Positions 35,433 through 44,522 are shown, numbered from the stretch's first letter. The stretch is 64,000 bases of DNA from Chitinophaga nivalis (GCF_025989125.1 NZ_JAPDNR010000001.1:4508301-4572300); one strand, 5' to 3'. Numbers and translations are program-made. The notes: generated by a model not told the origin, from the letters alone.

Positions 35433-36542
35433 TCATTGGAAATGGAGGACACTGTCCCGGGAGAAGTAGTAGTTAGCTTTGGTTGTTTCTTTCAGGCTCT
35501 CCAGAAAGATGGTGATGGCTGTGGTTCTTTCAATACTACCGGTGAATTTCTCGGTGGAAATCAGTTGATTATCCATTTTTACACGAACGCCGTACCAACG
35601 GGACAACACCGTGCATATTTCGGGTAAAGAGGTGGCTGTAAAGTAGTGGATGCCTTTACGCCAGCTGAGTTCTATATCTGCATCAAATGGTTTCAGGTGC
35701 AGGGCCTGGGTATTTGCACTGTATATGGCTTGCAGTCCTGGTTTTACCAGGATGGTCTTATGGCCGGCATTCACGCGTACGGAGCCTTCCACGAGCGATA
35801 CTTTTACCACGCCGCTGTCGTAGCTGTTGACATTGAAGCTGGTACCCAGTACTTCTGCACGGCTGTGGGGCAGGTGTACAATGAACGGACGGGAAGGATC
35901 TTTGGCGATCTTCAGATAGGCTTCTCCGTTAATGGTGATTTCCCGGGTGTTGCCTTTGAAGGCAAACGGAAATTCCATTTTGGTAACGGCATTCAGGAAT
36001 ACGAGGGTACCATCCGGTAGTTTGATCTGATAATCTTGTCCTACCGGTACTTTCAGGGTGTTGATACCATCGGGTAATGCGCTTTCGTTGTTGTAGGAAA
36101 GCGTTTTGTTTTTATTGGTCAGTTGTTTGCCTTCTACATTAATATTTTCGCTGGCATTGGAAAGCAGAATGGTTTTTCCGTTGGCCAGTTGTAATTGTAT
36201 GTCTTCGTGGGAGATCAGCGAGGGGACTGCAGCCAGGGCAGGTTGTTGCCGGGAAGACTGCCACCATTTCCAGCCTGTGAATACGACGGCTGTAAATATA
36301 GCCGCAGCAACAGCCAGCCGGATAACCAGTTGGCGGACAGGATGTCTTTTTTCTTCGAAGTCAATGACTTCCAGCCAGGGCGTATTGCCGGCAGGTGGAG
36401 GCGTCTGGAGGAGAGATTCCCATTTTTCCCGTACATGCTCATCTTCTTCAATCAGTTCATCCAGTAGTTGTTCATCGTCCGCAGAAATGGTCCCGGCCAG
36501 TTTCTCCGTCATTAACATGTATATTTTATCTGAACTCCTCAT
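35433..36542 (-). CDS. FecR family anti-sigma regulator
   Basis: A 369-residue inner-membrane protein. It has a cytoplasmic N-terminal anti-sigma region (1-85; DEQLLDELIEEDEHVREKW), one transmembrane helix (about 89-110, LVIRLAVAAAIFTAVVFTGW), the FecR domain (about 165-265; LKVPVGQDYQIKLPDGTLVFLNA) and a C-terminal DUF4974-like domain (about 290-365; LPEICTVLSRWYGVRVKMDN). It relays a signal from an outer-membrane TonB receptor to the sigma factor encoded 38 bases upstream. No susC-like receptor follows it here. Confidence 0.9.
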   Translation of the reverse strand: MRSSDKIYMLMTEKLAGTISADDEQLLDELIEEDEHVREKWESLLQTPPPAGNTPWLEVIDFEEKRHPVRQLVIRLAVAAAIFTAVVFTGWKWWQSSRQQPALAAVPSLISHEDIQLQLANGKTILLSNASENINVEGKQLTNKNKTLSYNNESALPDGINTLKVPVGQDYQIKLPDGTLVFLNAVTKMEFPFAFKGNTREITINGEAYLKIAKDPSRPFIVHLPHSRAEVLGTSFNVNSYDSGVVKVSLVEGSVRVNAGHKTILVKPGLQAIYSANTQALHLKPFDADIELSWRKGIHYFTATSLPEICTVLSRWYGVRVKMDNQLISTEKFTGSIERTTAITIFLESLKETTKANYYFSRDSVLHFQ

Positions 36543-36580
36543 TTACACTATTAAACAGATTAATTAATCGCGTGGGGTAT

Positions 36581-37138
36581 TCACAACTGGATTTTTCTTA
36601 AATATGTGCGCAGTGTTTTTAGTGCGTTGGCAATCTGTTTTTTGACAGTTTCTTCGCTGATCTGCATCGCAGCAGCTATTTCCTTACGTGTTTTGTGTTC
36701 CAGATATGCTAACCGGAATACAAGCAGCTGCCGCTCCGGTAACAGGTTGATGGCATTCTCCAACTGCTGTTTTAATTCATTGTTCTCGAGCTTATTATTA
36801 GGCGGTGTATAATCTGCCGCCAGCATAATTTCTTTCATCCGCTTTTTACGGGTATCATCCTTGGCAATCTTATTCAGGCAGCGATTTTTAATGCTGACAA
36901 AAAGGAAGTTCTTTAATGTTTGAATATTAGTAAGATCTATTTTCTCGTAACGCGCATTTTGCCAGAAATCAATGAAAAATTCCTGCACCAGTTCCCGGGC
37001 CTCTTCCTCATTTTTTAATATAGTCATGGCAGTTACCAGCAACCATTGCCGGTAGGCAATGTAAAAATGCTGAAATGCCGCTATACTACCAGTTTTTAAC
37101 TGTGCCAGCAATTCAGTATCATTGGTAGTTGCACTCAT
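36581..37138 (-). CDS. FecI-type ECF sigma factor
   Basis: A 185-residue ECF sigma factor with region 2 (about 20-90; EEARELVQEFFIDFWQ and LKNFLFVSIKNRCLNKI) and region 4 (about 125-180; RKEIAAAMQISEETVKKQIA). It is the cognate partner of the FecR gene 38 bases downstream. Typical Bacteroidota pairs switch on a linked SusC/SusD operon; the nearest pair in this window is about 14 kb away and reads the other way. Confidence 0.9.
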   Translation of the reverse strand: MSATTNDTELLAQLKTGSIAAFQHFYIAYRQWLLVTAMTILKNEEEARELVQEFFIDFWQNARYEKIDLTNIQTLKNFLFVSIKNRCLNKIAKDDTRKKRMKEIMLAADYTPPNNKLENNELKQQLENAINLLPERQLLVFRLAYLEHKTRKEIAAAMQISEETVKKQIANALKTLRTYLRKIQL

Positions 37139-37528
37139 GCGCTGTTTTAATTGATAAAATAGGGGGTAAAGATGTAAAAATACCAGCCCTTTCTCCCCTC
37201 CGGGGAAAATATTCGGTTAATAGGTAATGATTTTATTCGGTTTGATATGGTCAGATATGCAGATGATCTTATAAATTGACATACAGCAACCGGCTTTGTA
37301 ATGGGCCATCTGACTAGCATCCAAATGATATATTCGATGAAATGAATGTTACGGATTTTAAATTTAAAGACTAGTTTGTTAATCGCTTGTTAATCAGGGG
37401 TCAGGCGGCAACAAAGTACTGCGATATAATAGCAGTATTGACGTAACCGCTTGAAAATAAGACAGGAACAGCTAAAAAGGAATTTTCCTGTTTTAACTGC
37501 TCCTGCTATACGTAGTTGGTCGTACTAC
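37139..37528. other. Intergenic region between helicase and sigma-factor genes
   Basis: About 390 bases without a convincing gene. It holds the upstream region of the fecI gene and the downstream region of the helicase gene. A small GGAATTTTCC-centred inverted repeat near 37480 could help terminate the helicase transcript; I rate this weak. Confidence 0.4.
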
Positions 37529-38860
37529 TTATTTCTTTTTGGCACCCCGTTTTTTGGGCTTGCCATACTTCAACATCATCTTCTCTTTATGGCTTACCTT
37601 TTTGTTTACCTTCATATTTTTAGCCTTCTTCTCATGAAAAGCCGGCCCGGCATCCTCCCGTTTGGGTACTTTCACCAGCACATTCCGCATATGCACTTTC
37701 GGTTGCTCATCAGGGGTCAGTACCTCGGAAATAACCAGATCCTCCGGTAATGGCTGTACGGGAATCCGATAGTTCATCAGGGTTTCTATCCTTTCCAGGT
37801 TCTCTGCTTCTGCTGTTTTGGTCAGCAGGATGGCAATCCCCTTTTTATCGGCTCTCCCGGTTCTGCCTATACGGTGAATGTAGTTTTCAGGTACTTCCGG
37901 GGTATCGAAATTAATGACATGGGTAACGGAAGCGATATCCAGTCCGCGGGCCACAATATCCGTGGCAATCAGGAACCGGTATTCCCCGCTTTGAAAGCTT
38001 TTCACCGTATTGAACCGGTGGTTTTGCTCTTTATTGGAGTGGATAATCCCTACTTTTCCGGGGAATTCCTTCTCCAGCTGTTCATGCAGGTCATCTGCCA
38101 GTTGTTTGGTTGCCGCAAAAATCAGGGTCCGGGTCATGGTCGGATCATCTGTAATCAGCAGCTCCAGCAAATTCACTTTTGTATAGAAGTTGGGCACATG
38201 GTATACTACCTGGTCAATATTTTCCAGGGGAGTACCGGTGGGCGCGGCCTCTATACGTACGGGATTATTAAAATGGGTTTCGATCAGCTTTTCTACGTCT
38301 TCGGTGATAGTCGCCGAAAACAGCAGGTTTTGACGTTTGTCCGGCAGCAGGTCCAGGATATTCCGTAACTGTGTCCGGAAGCCCAGGTTCAGCATTTCAT
38401 CTACCTCGTCAATGATCAGCCGTTTAACAGACTTCATTTTCAGGGCGCCGCTCAGAATCAGGTCATACAAGCGGCCGGGAGTAGCTACCAGTACGTCCAG
38501 CTTGTTTTTAACCGCTTCCATCTGCGGGTTCATGTTCACCCCACCGTAAACGCCCATAACTTCCACACTCATATAGGTGGTCAGGCGTTTCACAGCTTCC
38601 ACCACCTGCACTACCAGTTCCCGGGTAGGCACTATAATGAGTATCTGCGGATATTTTTCTTTTGAAAACTTAAACTGACGGAGGGTCGGCAACAGATAGG
38701 CAAACGTCTTACCCGTACCGGTTTGTGCAATACCACACACATCCTGTCCCGACATGATCACGGAAAAAGCCCGCTCTTGTATGGTGGTAGGCTGTTTGAG
38801 GCCTATCTCATCCAATGCATTTAATAAAGGAGTATTCAGGTTTAAATCACCAAAAGTCAT
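37529..38860 (-). CDS. DEAD/DEAH-box RNA helicase
   Basis: A 443-residue superfamily 2 helicase. Motifs in order: Q motif (about 22-28), Walker A AQTGTGKT (45-52), Ia PTREL (78-82), GG and TPGR (127-130), motif II DEVD (151-154, Ala of DEAD replaced by Val), SAT (182-184), ARGLDIA (304-310) and HRIGRTGR (329-336). The C-terminal tail is strongly basic (KYGKPKKRGAKKK) and probably binds RNA. It remodels structured RNA in ribosome assembly or decay, by analogy with RhlE-like proteins. It is a single-gene unit. Confidence 0.93.
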   Translation of the reverse strand: MTFGDLNLNTPLLNALDEIGLKQPTTIQERAFSVIMSGQDVCGIAQTGTGKTFAYLLPTLRQFKFSKEKYPQILIIVPTRELVVQVVEAVKRLTTYMSVEVMGVYGGVNMNPQMEAVKNKLDVLVATPGRLYDLILSGALKMKSVKRLIIDEVDEMLNLGFRTQLRNILDLLPDKRQNLLFSATITEDVEKLIETHFNNPVRIEAAPTGTPLENIDQVVYHVPNFYTKVNLLELLITDDPTMTRTLIFAATKQLADDLHEQLEKEFPGKVGIIHSNKEQNHRFNTVKSFQSGEYRFLIATDIVARGLDIASVTHVINFDTPEVPENYIHRIGRTGRADKKGIAILLTKTAEAENLERIETLMNYRIPVQPLPEDLVISEVLTPDEQPKVHMRNVLVKVPKREDAGPAFHEKKAKNMKVNKKVSHKEKMMLKYGKPKKRGAKKK

Positions 38861-38942
38861 GATGCTACTATAAATATGAACGGCAAAGGTAAAGAATTAC
38901 GGGTTAGGAACAGCGGGAAACCGGTGTTGTAGCCTGTAAGCA

Positions 38943-39323
38943 CTACCTGCCCAGTATCTTCTTCCTGTGCTGCAGCCCCCAGCGGTGGAGCGCATCAATC
39001 ACGCTGTTCAGCGTATCTGCGTAGGGGGTAAGGGTATATTCTACCGATACCGGCTGGCTGTCATACACCGTTCTTTTTACCAGCTTATGTGTTTCCAGGT
39101 CTTTCAGTTCTTTCGATAATACTTTGGAGGTGATCCGGGGTATACTCCGTTCAATATCCCGGAAACGTTTATGTCCGCTCGATACCGCAATAATAATGGG
39201 GAGTTTCCATTTGCCACTGATAACATCCAGGGCATCCCTTACCGGCATAATTACTTTCTGACAGTCGGTATGACTGGTTTCCCGGCAAATAGAGCGGGCG
39301 TTGCTGGTTGCAGTTAGTTCCAT
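38943..39323 (-). CDS. HxlR family transcriptional regulator
   Basis: A 126-residue winged-helix protein with the HxlR core CQKVIMPVRDALDVISGKWKL...FRDIERSIPRITSKVLSKEL. Cysteines occur at about positions 13 and 21, the second at the place used for redox or aldehyde sensing in some HxlR proteins. It is divergent from a DsbA-type oxidoreductase gene, with a 12-base palindrome between them, and probably represses it and itself. Confidence 0.88.
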   Translation of the reverse strand: MELTATSNARSICRETSHTDCQKVIMPVRDALDVISGKWKLPIIIAVSSGHKRFRDIERSIPRITSKVLSKELKDLETHKLVKRTVYDSQPVSVEYTLTPYADTLNSVIDALHRWGLQHRKKILGR

Positions 39324-39376
39324 ATAGGCGACAGTTAAGCTACCCCGGTATCTTACAGTATACTGCTTTCCTTTGG

Positions 39377-39415
39377 GTAACTGGTTACTTTATGATAGCA
39401 AATATATTAACTTTG
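39377..39415. promoter_or_regulatory. HxlR operator candidate and dsbA-like promoter
   Basis: GTAACTGGTTAC (39377-39388) is an imperfect-centre palindrome with 5-bp arms. It overlaps the expected -33 region; the -7 box TAACTTTG (39408-39415) matches TAnnTTTG and lies 26 bases before the oxidoreductase start. A repressor bound at the palindrome would block this promoter. Confidence 0.5.
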
Positions 39416-39440
39416 TAGTAGAGAGATAAATAATAATACC

Positions 39441-40148
39441 ATGAAAGTAGAAATATGGTCTGATATAATGTGTCCGTTTTGCTATATCGGCAAGCGGAAG
39501 TTTGAAGAGGCCCTGGAACAGTTTCCGGACAAGGAGAAGATCACAGTGGAGTGGAAGAGCTTTCAGCTCAACCCGGATTTAAAACCCGAACCCGGCACAG
39601 ATGTTTACGACTATCTGGCTGCTAAAAAAGGGCAATCCCGTGAATGGTCTTTATCCATGCATGCCCAGGTGGTGAATATGGCTAAGGAAGCCGGTCTGAC
39701 CTATGATTTCGACAAGGCGATTGTTGCCAATTCCTTTCATGCCCATCGCCTGATTCAGCTGGCCAAACAGCACCGGCTGGGAGATGAGGCGGAAGAGCGC
39801 CTGTTTGCTGCCTATTTTACGGAAGGAAAAGATATGAGTAATCTCGATACGCTGACGGAAATAGGCGTGGCTATCGGATTGGATAAAGCCCTGCTGCAGG
39901 AGGTGCTGCACTCCGCCGCATTTGCAGATGCCGTGGAAAAAGACAACGCGGAAGCAGCAGAACTGGGCATCCAGGGCGTACCGTTTTTTGTACTGGACCG
40001 TAAGTATGCGGTATCCGGCGCACAGCCGGTGGCAGCATTTTCTCAGGCACTTGGCCAGGCATATCAGGAGTGGCATACTACGCAGCCGCTGATAATGCCG
40101 GATGGCTTGTCCGGAGAAGTATGCACACCAGATGGTAATTGCAGCTGA
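39441..40148 (+). CDS. DsbA family oxidoreductase (FrnE-like)
   Basis: A 235-residue thioredoxin-fold protein with the active site CPFC (Cys11, Cys14) in the first strand-loop, an inserted helical domain, and cis-Pro in GIQGVPFFVLD (about 175-185). There is no signal peptide, so it is cytosolic like FrnE-type 2-hydroxychromene-isomerase relatives. The C-terminus carries two more cysteines (EVCTPDGNC). It may act as a disulfide oxidoreductase in oxidative stress. It is divergent from the HxlR gene. Confidence 0.9.
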   Translation: MKVEIWSDIMCPFCYIGKRKFEEALEQFPDKEKITVEWKSFQLNPDLKPEPGTDVYDYLAAKKGQSREWSLSMHAQVVNMAKEAGLTYDFDKAIVANSFHAHRLIQLAKQHRLGDEAEERLFAAYFTEGKDMSNLDTLTEIGVAIGLDKALLQEVLHSAAFADAVEKDNAEAAELGIQGVPFFVLDRKYAVSGAQPVAAFSQALGQAYQEWHTTQPLIMPDGLSGEVCTPDGNCS

Positions 40149-40174
40149 TAACACATAGATAGCATTACACAAGA

Positions 40175-40209
40175 AGGGTGTCTTAACAAAAAGGCACCCT
40201 CTTTTTTTG
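40175..40209 (+). terminator. Terminator of the DsbA-like gene
   Basis: AGGGTGTCTT (40175-40184) pairs with AAGGCACCCT (40191-40200) with one wobble, followed by seven T. Confidence 0.8.
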
Positions 40210-40236
40210 TGTGGTAAAGCCACTTCGGATGCATTT

Positions 40237-41199
40237 CTATAGTGACAGTACAATTTTACCAAATAGAGGTCTGTCCCGTTTCGTATCTGCTATTCTTTGA
40301 TGGGCACTTTTAATGTCTTCAATCGGATACACACTGTCTATAACAGGCTTCACCTGTCCGGTTTCAATTAAGCGGGTAATATGCCGGAGTTCATCCCTGT
40401 TTTGCCGGGTAAAAACGAAATGATAGGTAGCATTTTTCTCCCAGGCGTGGATAAGGTTTTGCGGCAGGGCAATATCAACCAGTGTTACAATGCTACCATA
40501 GTTAGCCAGGGCACGTGGACTGTCCGAGAGCGTACTGCCCCCGACGGTATCAATAATGACATCCACTCCTTTTCCCTTAGTATGCGCCTGTATTTCTTCA
40601 ACGTAATTTTTTTGATGATGGTCAATAACTACATCCGCTCCAAGCTGCTGCAGTTGCTCCTGTAAAATGCTTTGCCCTGTTGTGTACACAAAAGCCCCCA
40701 GTGATTTAGCCACCTGTATGGCGAATGTTCCAATGCCACCTGCACCGCCGAGGATAAGAATAGTATCCCCTTTTTTCAGTTTAGCCCGTACCACCAGCAT
40801 TTCCCATACCGTTCCCCCAATAAGCGGAACCGCAGCAGCTTCCTCGTAACTAAGATTAGCAGGCATCCTGGACAACGAAGATGCGTCTGTCAGGTGATAC
40901 GCCGCATAACTACCGGTACCGCCAAAACGTGGAGAGTAATAGACTTTATCGCCGGGACGCCACTTTTTCACGTTTTCACCCACAGCTATCACGTCGCCTG
41001 CAATATCATGGCCGGTTATGATTGGCAACTCAAACAGCGACGCATAGTCCCCGCGTCTTACCTGGTAATCGAGCGGATTTACCGAGGTTGCCTTTACCTT
41101 CACCAGTACCTGGGAAGGAGTGGTGATGGCAGGAGTAGGCATGTCCGTTAGCTGGAGCACTTCTGGTCCGCCATAGTTGTTGATGACAATTGTTTTCAT
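40237..41199 (-). CDS. Zinc-independent MDR oxidoreductase (quinone reductase-like)
   Basis: A 320-residue medium-chain dehydrogenase/reductase. The GroES-like part contains KVKATSVNPLDYQVRRGDY and ITGHDIAGDVIAVGENV; the Rossmann motif is ILGGAGGIGTFAIQVAK. No catalytic zinc ligands are seen. It reduces quinones or unsaturated carbonyls with NADPH, by family. The ArsR-type gene is 44 bases upstream on the same strand and an inverted repeat lies in that gap. Confidence 0.85.
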   Translation of the reverse strand: MKTIVINNYGGPEVLQLTDMPTPAITTPSQVLVKVKATSVNPLDYQVRRGDYASLFELPIITGHDIAGDVIAVGENVKKWRPGDKVYYSPRFGGTGSYAAYHLTDASSLSRMPANLSYEEAAAVPLIGGTVWEMLVVRAKLKKGDTILILGGAGGIGTFAIQVAKSLGAFVYTTGQSILQEQLQQLGADVVIDHHQKNYVEEIQAHTKGKGVDVIIDTVGGSTLSDSPRALANYGSIVTLVDIALPQNLIHAWEKNATYHFVFTRQNRDELRHITRLIETGQVKPVIDSVYPIEDIKSAHQRIADTKRDRPLFGKIVLSL

Positions 41200-41208
41200 T
41201 GTTTAGAA

Positions 41209-41228
41209 ATTTCGCTTATTCTCGAAAT
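41209..41228. promoter_or_regulatory. Inverted repeat in the ArsR-oxidoreductase gap
   Basis: ATTTCG (41209-41214) and CGAAAT (41223-41228) are perfect inverted copies, 8 bases apart, 10 bases before the oxidoreductase start. The same half-site recurs upstream of the ArsR gene. Confidence 0.4.
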
Positions 41229-41243
41229 ATATAAGTAAAAAAA

Positions 41244-41549
41244 TCAGAACGCCTTTTGGATTAATTTGTTCAGCGTCTCTATCGCCCCTTCATTACGTTT
41301 GTAGTAGGTCCACTGGCCCACCCGGGTAGCTACGATAAGCCCGCATTTTTGTAATAAACTCAGGTAGTCTGATGTGGTGGATGGAGATAAACCGGCCTTT
41401 TGGGTAATGTCGCTTACACAAACACCCAGATTTGGATCATAGTCCAGCAACTCCTCCGCAGGAAAATGGAGGTGAGGCTGTTTGAGCCAGATAAGTATGT
41501 TTATTCGCGTCTCATTACTGAGCGCTTTAAAAACCATAATTAATTCCAT
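41244..41549 (-). CDS. ArsR family (winged HTH) transcriptional regulator
   Basis: A 101-residue protein, MVFKALSNETRINILIWL then DITQKAGLSPSTTSDYLSLLQKCGLI, the standard ArsR wing-helix order. The CxC metal motif of SmtB/ArsR metal sensors is absent; two isolated cysteines (GVCVSD and QKCGL) remain, so it may sense redox or an organic ligand. An inner Met at residue 5 or 6 is a possible start. It probably regulates the oxidoreductase gene behind it and itself. Confidence 0.85.
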   Translation of the reverse strand: MELIMVFKALSNETRINILIWLKQPHLHFPAEELLDYDPNLGVCVSDITQKAGLSPSTTSDYLSLLQKCGLIVATRVGQWTYYKRNEGAIETLNKLIQKAF

Positions 41550-42056
41550 GATGCAAACATATCGAGATTTTCCGAAATGCCGAAATTAAAATTTAAGGGA
41601 CAAGATACACATCCATGAAAGGATGAACAACACACCATTTCTTTGTCAGGTTGGGCACACATCAAAGCAAAAGCGATTAAGTGGAGCAGGCAGCAGGCAA
41701 AGAACAGCGCGCCGGAAGCCGCATTCGGTCCGTTGAAAAGTAATAACCGGTTCAATTGCTTTAGGTCGTGCAGGTGCTGTAAAGTAAAGATGAATGCTGG
41801 ATCGTAGTTAAAAAAGACCATTAAGACTATCCTGCATCCTTTAAAATTCAATATCAACAGCATCCGGGAACTAACCTATTTGATAGGAGAAATAATAGTT
41901 GAGAGATCTGCATACAAACAACTTCAACTTTAATGCAAATAAAAAGAGGCTACTTTTTGATACCGCCTTTTTTATGTACACGTTAAAACGGTTAGCATAC
42001 ATGGGTGTTTTTCCTTTTTAAATTCTTATTAGCTTTACCATACAAATTGCTATACT
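41550..42056. other. Intergenic region before the Kir channel gene
   Basis: About 500 bases without a convincing gene. Two CGAAAT half-sites (41573-41578 and 41581-41586) lie 24-37 bases before the ArsR start. A minus-strand frame at 41540-41863 overlaps the ArsR start by 10 bases and encodes a Cys/His-rich peptide, but I do not accept it as a gene. TAGCTTTA at 42030-42037 is a near -7 box for the Kir gene. Confidence 0.45.
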
Positions 42057-43004
42057 ATGGCCTTGCTAAAGAGGATCAATCCATTTTCCCGGCAAAACAA
42101 CGACACAGGTTTTGGTACCAATGCCAGTGGTTTCGGCGGCCGGTTTATTAATCGCGACGGCAGCTTTAACCTGCGGCGGGAGGGTCGCCCGTTCAAGGAT
42201 CGTTTTAATGTATACCATATGATGCTGAGCGTGCCCGTGTGGCAGTTCGCCGTGGTGATCCTGTTGTTTTATTTTACCATCAACCTGCTGTATACAGGCG
42301 TATACTGGTGGCTGGGCCCCGAACAGCTGCAGGGGGTGATGGGTGCAACACCCTGGGCCAAATTCAAGGAACTTTTTTTCTTTAGCACCGAAACCTTTAC
42401 CACGGTAGGGTATGGCCGGGTCAATCCGATAGGAGATGGCGCCAACCTGGTGGCGGCCATTGAAGCCATGACGGGTTTCCTGTCTTTTGCCGTTGCTACG
42501 GGTTTGATTTATGGCCGTTTCTCCCGGCCGAAGGCACACCTGGCATTCAGCGATCAGGCGTTGATCGCGCCTTACAAAGATAGCACCGCCCTCATGTTCC
42601 GCTTTGCGTCCTACAAAGACAATCACACCTTAACCAATGTAGAAGTATTGGTAAATATAGGTTTGCAGGTGCAGGAGAATGGAGAAGCGGTGTACAAGTA
42701 TTATGAACTGCCACTCGAACGGAGAAAAGTGGAAACGCTGTCGATGAACTGGACGGTGGTACATCCCATCGATGAAAACAGCCCGCTGCTGGGCTTCTCC
42801 GAACAGGATATGGAAAGTGCAGATGTGGAATTGTATGTCACAGTGAGAGGATTCAATGATGTATATTCCAACACGGTATTACAACGTACCTCCTATACCT
42901 ACCACGAAATTGCACATAACCGGAAGTTTGTGCCGATGTATCGTGAAGGCAGCGACACAACGGTATTGGAGCTGCAGCATCTAAGTAAATCCCGGCCGGT
43001 GTAA
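42057..43004 (+). CDS. Inward-rectifier potassium channel (KirBac-type)
   Basis: A 315-residue protein with two membrane helices (about 60-82 and 128-153) around a pore loop. The selectivity filter TVGYG is at 116-120. An amphipathic slide-helix region precedes TM1 (FKDRFNVYHMML) and the C-terminal half is the immunoglobulin-like cytoplasmic domain (from about 165; FRFASYKDNHTLTNVEVLV). This is the layout of prokaryotic Kir channels, which conduct K+ and are inhibited by PIP2 or lipids in vitro. It is a single-gene unit ended by a 20-bp stem terminator. Confidence 0.93.
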   Translation: MALLKRINPFSRQNNDTGFGTNASGFGGRFINRDGSFNLRREGRPFKDRFNVYHMMLSVPVWQFAVVILLFYFTINLLYTGVYWWLGPEQLQGVMGATPWAKFKELFFFSTETFTTVGYGRVNPIGDGANLVAAIEAMTGFLSFAVATGLIYGRFSRPKAHLAFSDQALIAPYKDSTALMFRFASYKDNHTLTNVEVLVNIGLQVQENGEAVYKYYELPLERRKVETLSMNWTVVHPIDENSPLLGFSEQDMESADVELYVTVRGFNDVYSNTVLQRTSYTYHEIAHNRKFVPMYREGSDTTVLELQHLSKSRPV

Positions 43005-43016
43005 TCCGGCCATACT

Positions 43017-43060
43017 AAGCAAAAGGGGGAGCTATCAACCGATAGCTCCCCCTTTTGCTT
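43017..43060. terminator. Bidirectional terminator
   Basis: A perfect 20-bp stem (43017-43036 with 43041-43060) and an AACC loop between the convergent Kir and symporter genes. Confidence 0.9.
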
Positions 43061-43079
43061 ATATCTTACAACGTATTGC

Positions 43080-44522
43080 TTATTGCTTTTTGCTGATCAG
43101 CAGCAGGCCGATATAGGTAAACAGCCCGTTAATAATCAGTAATTCCAATCCTATCTGGAAGTTGCCGAAAATAGCCGCCTGATTTTTATCCAGAATAAAA
43201 CACAGTACCGGGGCGGCTACGCACACAATCGGTACCAGTGCATCTGTCACCCGGCGTTTGGAGAGAATACCGAAGGCAAAGAGCCCCAGCAGCGGCCCAT
43301 AGGTATAAGTGGCTACTTTCAGGATCACACCAATCATACTTTGGTTGTTCACCCATTCAAAGATCATCACAAACAACAGGAACACAAATGCCATGAGCAG
43401 GTGAATCCGCTGGCGGTATTTTTTCTTCTGCGCCTCTGACCAGTCTGTTCTGCGTTGCATACCCAGGATGTCGATGCAGAAGGAAGCGGTGAGGGCGGTC
43501 ATCGCACCATCTGCACTGGGAAACAGGGCGGAGATGAGCGCAATGATGAAGATCACGGAAACTACCGGAGGCATATGATGCAGCGCCAGTTCCGGGAATA
43601 ACTTGTCGCCGGTGGCAGCTACATTTACCTGCGCGCCATAAAGGTGCAGCAGGCCGCCCAGGAAGAGAAACAGGCTGATAACAAAGAGCATGATAAAGGC
43701 CAGGGATACCATGTTCTTTTTGGCGTCTTTTAATGTTTTTACAGAGATGTTTTTCTGCATCATTTCCTGGTCCATTCCCGTCATGGTAATGGTGATGAAA
43801 GCCCCGGCCAGGATCTGTTTCACAAAAAAGAGCTTATCGTTCGGATCCGTGTTGAAGATGCGTGTGAGGCCTTTTTCATGCATAGCGGTAATGCTTTCCC
43901 CGAATCCGAGGTGCATGGTGTTCAGGATGTATATCACACAGATAATCAGTCCGGCCAGCATGCACGTGGTTTGTAACGTATCCGTATACACGATGGTTTT
44001 TACACCTCCTTCATAGGTATACACCAATATCATGAACAACAGGATAAGGGTGGTCATCCAGAAAGGAATTCCAAAGCTGGAGAGAATGGCATCCTGTAAT
44101 ATTCTTACTACCAGGTATAACCGGGCCGTAGCGCCGAGTGTACGCGAAAGAATAAAGAAGGAAGCCCCGGTTTTATACGACCTGGTACCAAACCGGCTGC
44201 CCAGATAATTATAAATGGAGGTGAGCTGCAGGCGGTAATACAAGGGAATCAGTATATACGCAATACTGATATAGCCAAAGAAATAACCGATGGTAATCTG
44301 GAGATAGGTAAAGGCATCTTTACCCACAGCACCAGGCACGCTAACAAAAGTAACTCCGCTGAGGGAGGTGCCGATCATACCAAAGGCAACCAGCATCCAG
44401 TTGCTGTTGCGGTTTCCGATGAAGAAGGAATCGTTGTTGGAATTGCGGCCTGTATACCACGCAACAACTAATAGTATGACAAAGTAGGCAATAACGAATG
44501 AGAATAATAATCCTGGCGACAT
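43080..44522 (-). CDS. Sodium:solute symporter (SSS family)
   Basis: A 480-residue protein with about 13 hydrophobic helices. Family blocks: SNWMLVAFGMIGTSLSGVTFVSVPG near the start, YKTGASFFILSRTLGATARLYLV, and ALFPSADGAMTALTASFCIDI in the region of the family signature. It imports a small solute (sugar, amino acid, sialic acid or similar) with Na+. The neighbours give no hint of the substrate. Confidence 0.88.
   Translation of the reverse strand: MSPGLLFSFVIAYFVILLVVAWYTGRNSNNDSFFIGNRNSNWMLVAFGMIGTSLSGVTFVSVPGAVGKDAFTYLQITIGYFFGYISIAYILIPLYYRLQLTSIYNYLGSRFGTRSYKTGASFFILSRTLGATARLYLVVRILQDAILSSFGIPFWMTTLILLFMILVYTYEGGVKTIVYTDTLQTTCMLAGLIICVIYILNTMHLGFGESITAMHEKGLTRIFNTDPNDKLFFVKQILAGAFITITMTGMDQEMMQKNISVKTLKDAKKNMVSLAFIMLFVISLFLFLGGLLHLYGAQVNVAATGDKLFPELALHHMPPVVSVIFIIALISALFPSADGAMTALTASFCIDILGMQRRTDWSEAQKKKYRQRIHLLMAFVFLLFVMIFEWVNNQSMIGVILKVATYTYGPLLGLFAFGILSKRRVTDALVPIVCVAAPVLCFILDKNQAAIFGNFQIGLELLIINGLFTYIGLLLISKKQ

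Noticed and set aside
37451..37750. A 99-codon + strand frame with hydrophobic stretches
   Set aside because: It overlaps the end of the helicase gene on the other strand; the hydrophobic look arises from the complement of Lys codons.
41540..41863. A 107-codon Cys/His-containing minus-strand frame before the ArsR gene
   Set aside because: It overlaps the ArsR start, has no family resemblance or promoter, and covers likely regulatory DNA. Conservation would be needed to accept it.
42066..42626. A 186-codon minus-strand frame inside the Kir channel gene
   Set aside because: Antisense to the pore domain with TVGYG; no support of its own.
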